Shown here: positions 63,532-64,000 of the stretch, one piece after another | Numbering within the stretch: the stretch's first letter is position 1 | Layout: the number at the start of each line of letters is the position of its first letter | DNA from: Glandiceps talaboti | Lineage: Eukaryota; Hemichordata; Enteropneusta; Spengelidae | Direction of reading: 5' to 3' | Length of the DNA stretch: 64,000 nt | Assembly: GCF_964340395.1 (NCBI RefSeq) | Contig: NC_135569.1 | Location: 14,549,519 to 14,613,518 of the forward strand | Notes under the pieces: generated by a model | Told to the model about the DNA's origin: nothing | What the model saw: the letters and a program-made list of their open reading frames with translations, nothing else | Database searches by the model: none | Position numbers and translations under genes: made by a program

Positions 63532-63811
63532 ATGTACGGGGGCGAACAGACTCCGCTTCTTGGTGATCGCGAACATGACGATACTTTGACGGACTACAAC
63601 GTTATAGACGGACCAGAAACAGATTGGAAAAACGTATTTGACGACAAGGAAAGTGACTTAGAAACGTCGGGGTCTACAATAAGAAAGGATGCCGGCGTCA
63701 CACTCACGTGGCAAGACGTAAAAGTCAGTATTCCCGCAGAGAATAAAAGAACGTTTTGGGGAACGAAGAGAAAAGAATTTAGCCTGCCACCTAAGACTAT
63801 ACTTAAGGGAG
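63532..63811 (+). CDS. ABCG-family transporter, first coding exon
   Basis: Start ATG at 63532 encodes MYGGEQTPLLGDREHDD. An acidic N-terminus follows, then GVTLTWQDVKVSIPAENK and PPKTILKGG, ending at a GTAGGT donor at 63812 (an alternative donor GTAAAA lies four bases on). The T-L-T/S-W-x-D-V then x-ILKG pattern is the entry to the nucleotide-binding domain of ABCG/White half-transporters. The Walker A loop should be in the next exon, beyond this window. These proteins are membrane lipid or xenobiotic exporters. Confidence 0.78.
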
Positions 63812-64000
63812 GTAGGTAAAAATTATATTTACTTTACGTATTCATAGGTCAGGAGAATAGTTGACAAGGGTTACACGATACCTGTCAGGTGACACAAAGA
63901 TATAGCCTCACCTTTGTCCCTCGACTCTTTAGCAATTACCTATAGCCATGATAAATCATAAATTAAACTTTGTCGCTACGGTAGATGAAATAGCTGTACG

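Overview
This is animal (metazoan) genomic DNA: AT-rich, intron-rich and full of microsatellites and transposon relics. No bacterial gene organisation is visible. The extracellular protein family, the DIRS/Ngaro-type retroelement, the tRNA-derived SINEs and two short interstitial TTAGGG-type tracts fit an invertebrate, possibly a basal deuterostome such as amphioxus or a hemichordate. The species cannot be fixed from the sequence, and no database search was possible.

The window is dominated by one tandemly duplicated gene family on the minus strand. The best gene model runs from 32274 down to 17192. Its twelve exons have consistent GT-AG splice sites and compatible phases, and sum to an open frame of 866 codons plus stop. 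The predicted protein is signal peptide, two pentraxin/LamG domains, a Ser/Thr/Pro-rich linker, a polycystin/adhesion-receptor-like GAIN region and a GPS motif. The stop codon follows immediately after the GPS, so no membrane domain is present. Signal-peptide exons with near-identical TATA promoters occur five times (5.8, 8.0, 32.2, 55.9 and 58.2 kb). Pentraxin exons occur three times (25.4, 28.4 and 42.3 kb). Ser/Thr/Pro exons occur several times, intact or decayed. All these modular junctions are phase 1, so any could be spliced to any. An inverted, 5'-truncated copy of the GAIN/GPS tail lies on the plus strand at 34.69-36.72 kb.

Layout: 0-5 kb has almost nothing recognisable except one possible terminal exon. 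5.0-9.1 kb is a nearly identical 1.8-kb direct duplication carrying signal-peptide exons and a SINE. 9.1-17.2 kb is intergenic, with diverged tandem repeats. 17.2-32.3 kb is the main gene. 32.3-34.0 kb holds duplicated upstream regions and a SINE. 34.7-37.5 kb is the inverted tail. 37.5-42.1 kb is a three-fold array of Ser/Thr/Pro-exon plus LINE-relic modules. 42.3-42.9 kb is the third pentraxin exon. 44.3-51.0 kb is a nested transposon: a DIRS/Ngaro-like retroelement inserted into the transposase gene of a 6-bp-TSD DNA transposon with long inverted repeats. 52-54 kb holds LINE, inverted-repeat and zinc-knuckle relics. 55.3-58.5 kb is a tandem pair of signal-peptide exons. 60.8-63.05 kb is a candidate G-rich inverted-repeat transposon with a 9-bp target duplication. 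63.5-63.8 kb is the first coding exon of a probable ABCG transporter on the plus strand.

Together the family looks like a locus that builds secreted, calcium-binding pentraxin-GAIN proteins from repeated phase-1 exon modules. Whether several promoters share one GAIN/GPS tail, or are separate genes some of which are broken, cannot be settled without transcripts.
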